Source of the DNA: Bacteroidota bacterium | GTDB lineage: Bacteria > Bacteroidota > Bacteroidia > B-17B0 > Aurantibacillaceae | Length of the DNA: 64,000 bases | Direction of reading: 5' to 3' | Assembly (NCBI GenBank): GCA_016702705.1 | Contig: JADJDM010000024.1 | Location: 1 to 64,000, forward strand | Shown here: in pieces, positions 63,412 through 64,000 of the stretch | Numbering within the stretch: position 1 is the first letter of the stretch | Layout: every line of letters starts with the position of its first letter | Program-made: the position numbers and the translations under genes | Notes under the pieces: model-generated | Seen by the model: only the letters and a program-made list of their open reading frames with translations | The model's database searches: none | What the model was told of the DNA's origin: nothing

Positions 63412-64000
63412 TTATTCAACTTTTTTAAAACGCATTTGTAATACGCCCCAAAAAGCTTCTTTAAATATTTTTGTACTCATTTTAGAATAACCTTCTTCTC
63501 TATCTTTGAAGGAAATTGGAACTTCCTGAAGTTTAAACCCTTTTTTGTAAGCGTTATATTTCATCTCAATTTGAAATGCATAACCCATGAAACGAATCGA
63601 ATCAAGTTTAATTGCTTCTAATACTTTACGTTTATAACATTTAAAACCTGCAGTTGTATCTTTAATGGGCAACCATAAAATCATTCGCACATAAACTGAA
63701 GCAAAATAGCTCATCATAATTCTTCCTAGTGGCCAGTTTTTTACGCTTCCACCTTTTGTATAACGAGAGCCAATAGCAAGGTCGCAAGTTGTTTCACAAG
63801 CTTCTAATAAACGAATTAAATCATCTGGGTTGTGTGAAAAATCACAATCCATTTCAAAAATATAATCGTATTGATTTTTAATTGCCCACTTAAAACCATG
63901 AATGTATGCGGTTCCTAAGCCTAGTTTACCTTTGCGTTCTTCAATAAATAATTGTGAAGGATATTCTTGTTGTAGTTTTTTTACAATTTCAGCTATACCA
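63412..64000 (-). CDS. Family 2 glycosyltransferase (DPM1-like), 5' end beyond window
   Basis: The frame stays open from 63412 to the end of the window, and the displayed ATG at 63852 is internal. Upstream residues read GIAEIVKKLQQEYPS...ERKGKLGLGTAYIHGFKWAI, then YIFEMDCDFSHNPDDLIRLL with the metal-binding DCD. This matches polyprenol-phosphate mannose synthase-like transferases that charge undecaprenyl or dolichyl phosphate. The C-terminal stretch GYSKMSTKIFKEAFWGVLQMR is typical. The next gene downstream is the WcaF-like acetyltransferase. Confidence 0.85.
   Translation of the reverse strand, partial: GIAEIVKKLQQEYPSQLFIEERKGKLGLGTAYIHGFKWAIKNQYDYIFEMDCDFSHNPDDLIRLLEACETTCDLAIGSRYTKGGSVKNWPLGRIMMSYFASVYVRMILWLPIKDTTAGFKCYKRKVLEAIKLDSIRFMGYAFQIEMKYNAYKKGFKLQEVPISFKDREEGYSKMSTKIFKEAFWGVLQMRFKKVE

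Noticed and set aside
1..64000. tRNA or rRNA genes, prophage, insertion sequences, origin of replication
   Set aside because: The gaps are all under 300 bases. None holds a cloverleaf-like or rRNA-like stretch, a transposase or integrase, or DnaA-box clusters that I could see.

Overview
The window comes from an AT-rich (about one third G+C by eye) genome of the phylum Bacteroidota, most like an environmental flavobacterium or relative. The signs are several PorP/SprF-type outer-membrane proteins, secreted proteins with type IX secretion system (T9SS) type A or type B C-terminal domains, SprB-type repeats, DPP11 and endonuclease I family enzymes, and promoters of the Bacteroidota form TTTG-N19/20-TAnnTTTG without clear Shine-Dalgarno sites. 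No rRNA, tRNA, CRISPR array, transposase or phage gene was seen, and no stretch without a gene exceeds 300 bases.

Layout. 1-1553: a Cys-rich CWC protein, then folE and a DUF2452 gene overlapping by one base. 1550-5761 (minus): a two-gene mutagenesis cassette, dinB then a short dnaE-type polymerase. 5818-19955 (minus): surface-adhesin island with a giant SprB-like protein (about 2800 aa, split by one frameshift), a PD40 protein and a PorP/SprF protein, preceded by a second type B substrate and an unusual PorP/SprF-SPOR fusion. 20173-22386 (plus): a LexA-like XRE/S24 repressor and an exonuclease/GIY-YIG nuclease. 22658-26960 (plus): a propeller lipoprotein, cystathionine beta-synthase and a subtilisin-like protease. 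27224-33065 (minus): rluF, then the classic rimP-nusA-infB operon. 33181-35316 (minus): an S41 peptidase (frameshifted) and a membrane protein. 35464-38640 (plus): a secreted WD40-caspase protein. 38714-40190 (minus): TPR protein and yciH. 40315-42374 (plus): fsa and eno. 42557-48378 (plus): two tandem FG-GAP/Ig proteins with type A sorting domains. 48389-54766 (minus): lipoprotein, DPP11-like peptidase, DUF1573 protein, glycosyltransferase, PD40 protein and a small secreted protein. 54911-60585: lon, then secreted endonuclease I and a PgpH-like HD phosphodiesterase. 60834-64000: thiolase, NlpC/P60 hydrolase, a broken WcaF-like acetyltransferase and a glycosyltransferase running off the end.

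How it fits together. Three points stand out. (1) A 13-bp operator-like palindrome occurs twice in the S24 repressor promoter and again, with one mismatch to each copy, in front of dinB-dnaE 14 kb away. This suggests one SOS-like circuit. (2) An 8-mer, CGGGGCAA, occurs about 18 times on both strands where well under one would be expected by chance at this base composition. (3) The SprB repeats were amplified as four-repeat blocks. Seven genes are broken by single-base indels or a stop codon, mostly at short homopolymers and including housekeeping enzymes, so residual sequencing error is a serious possibility.
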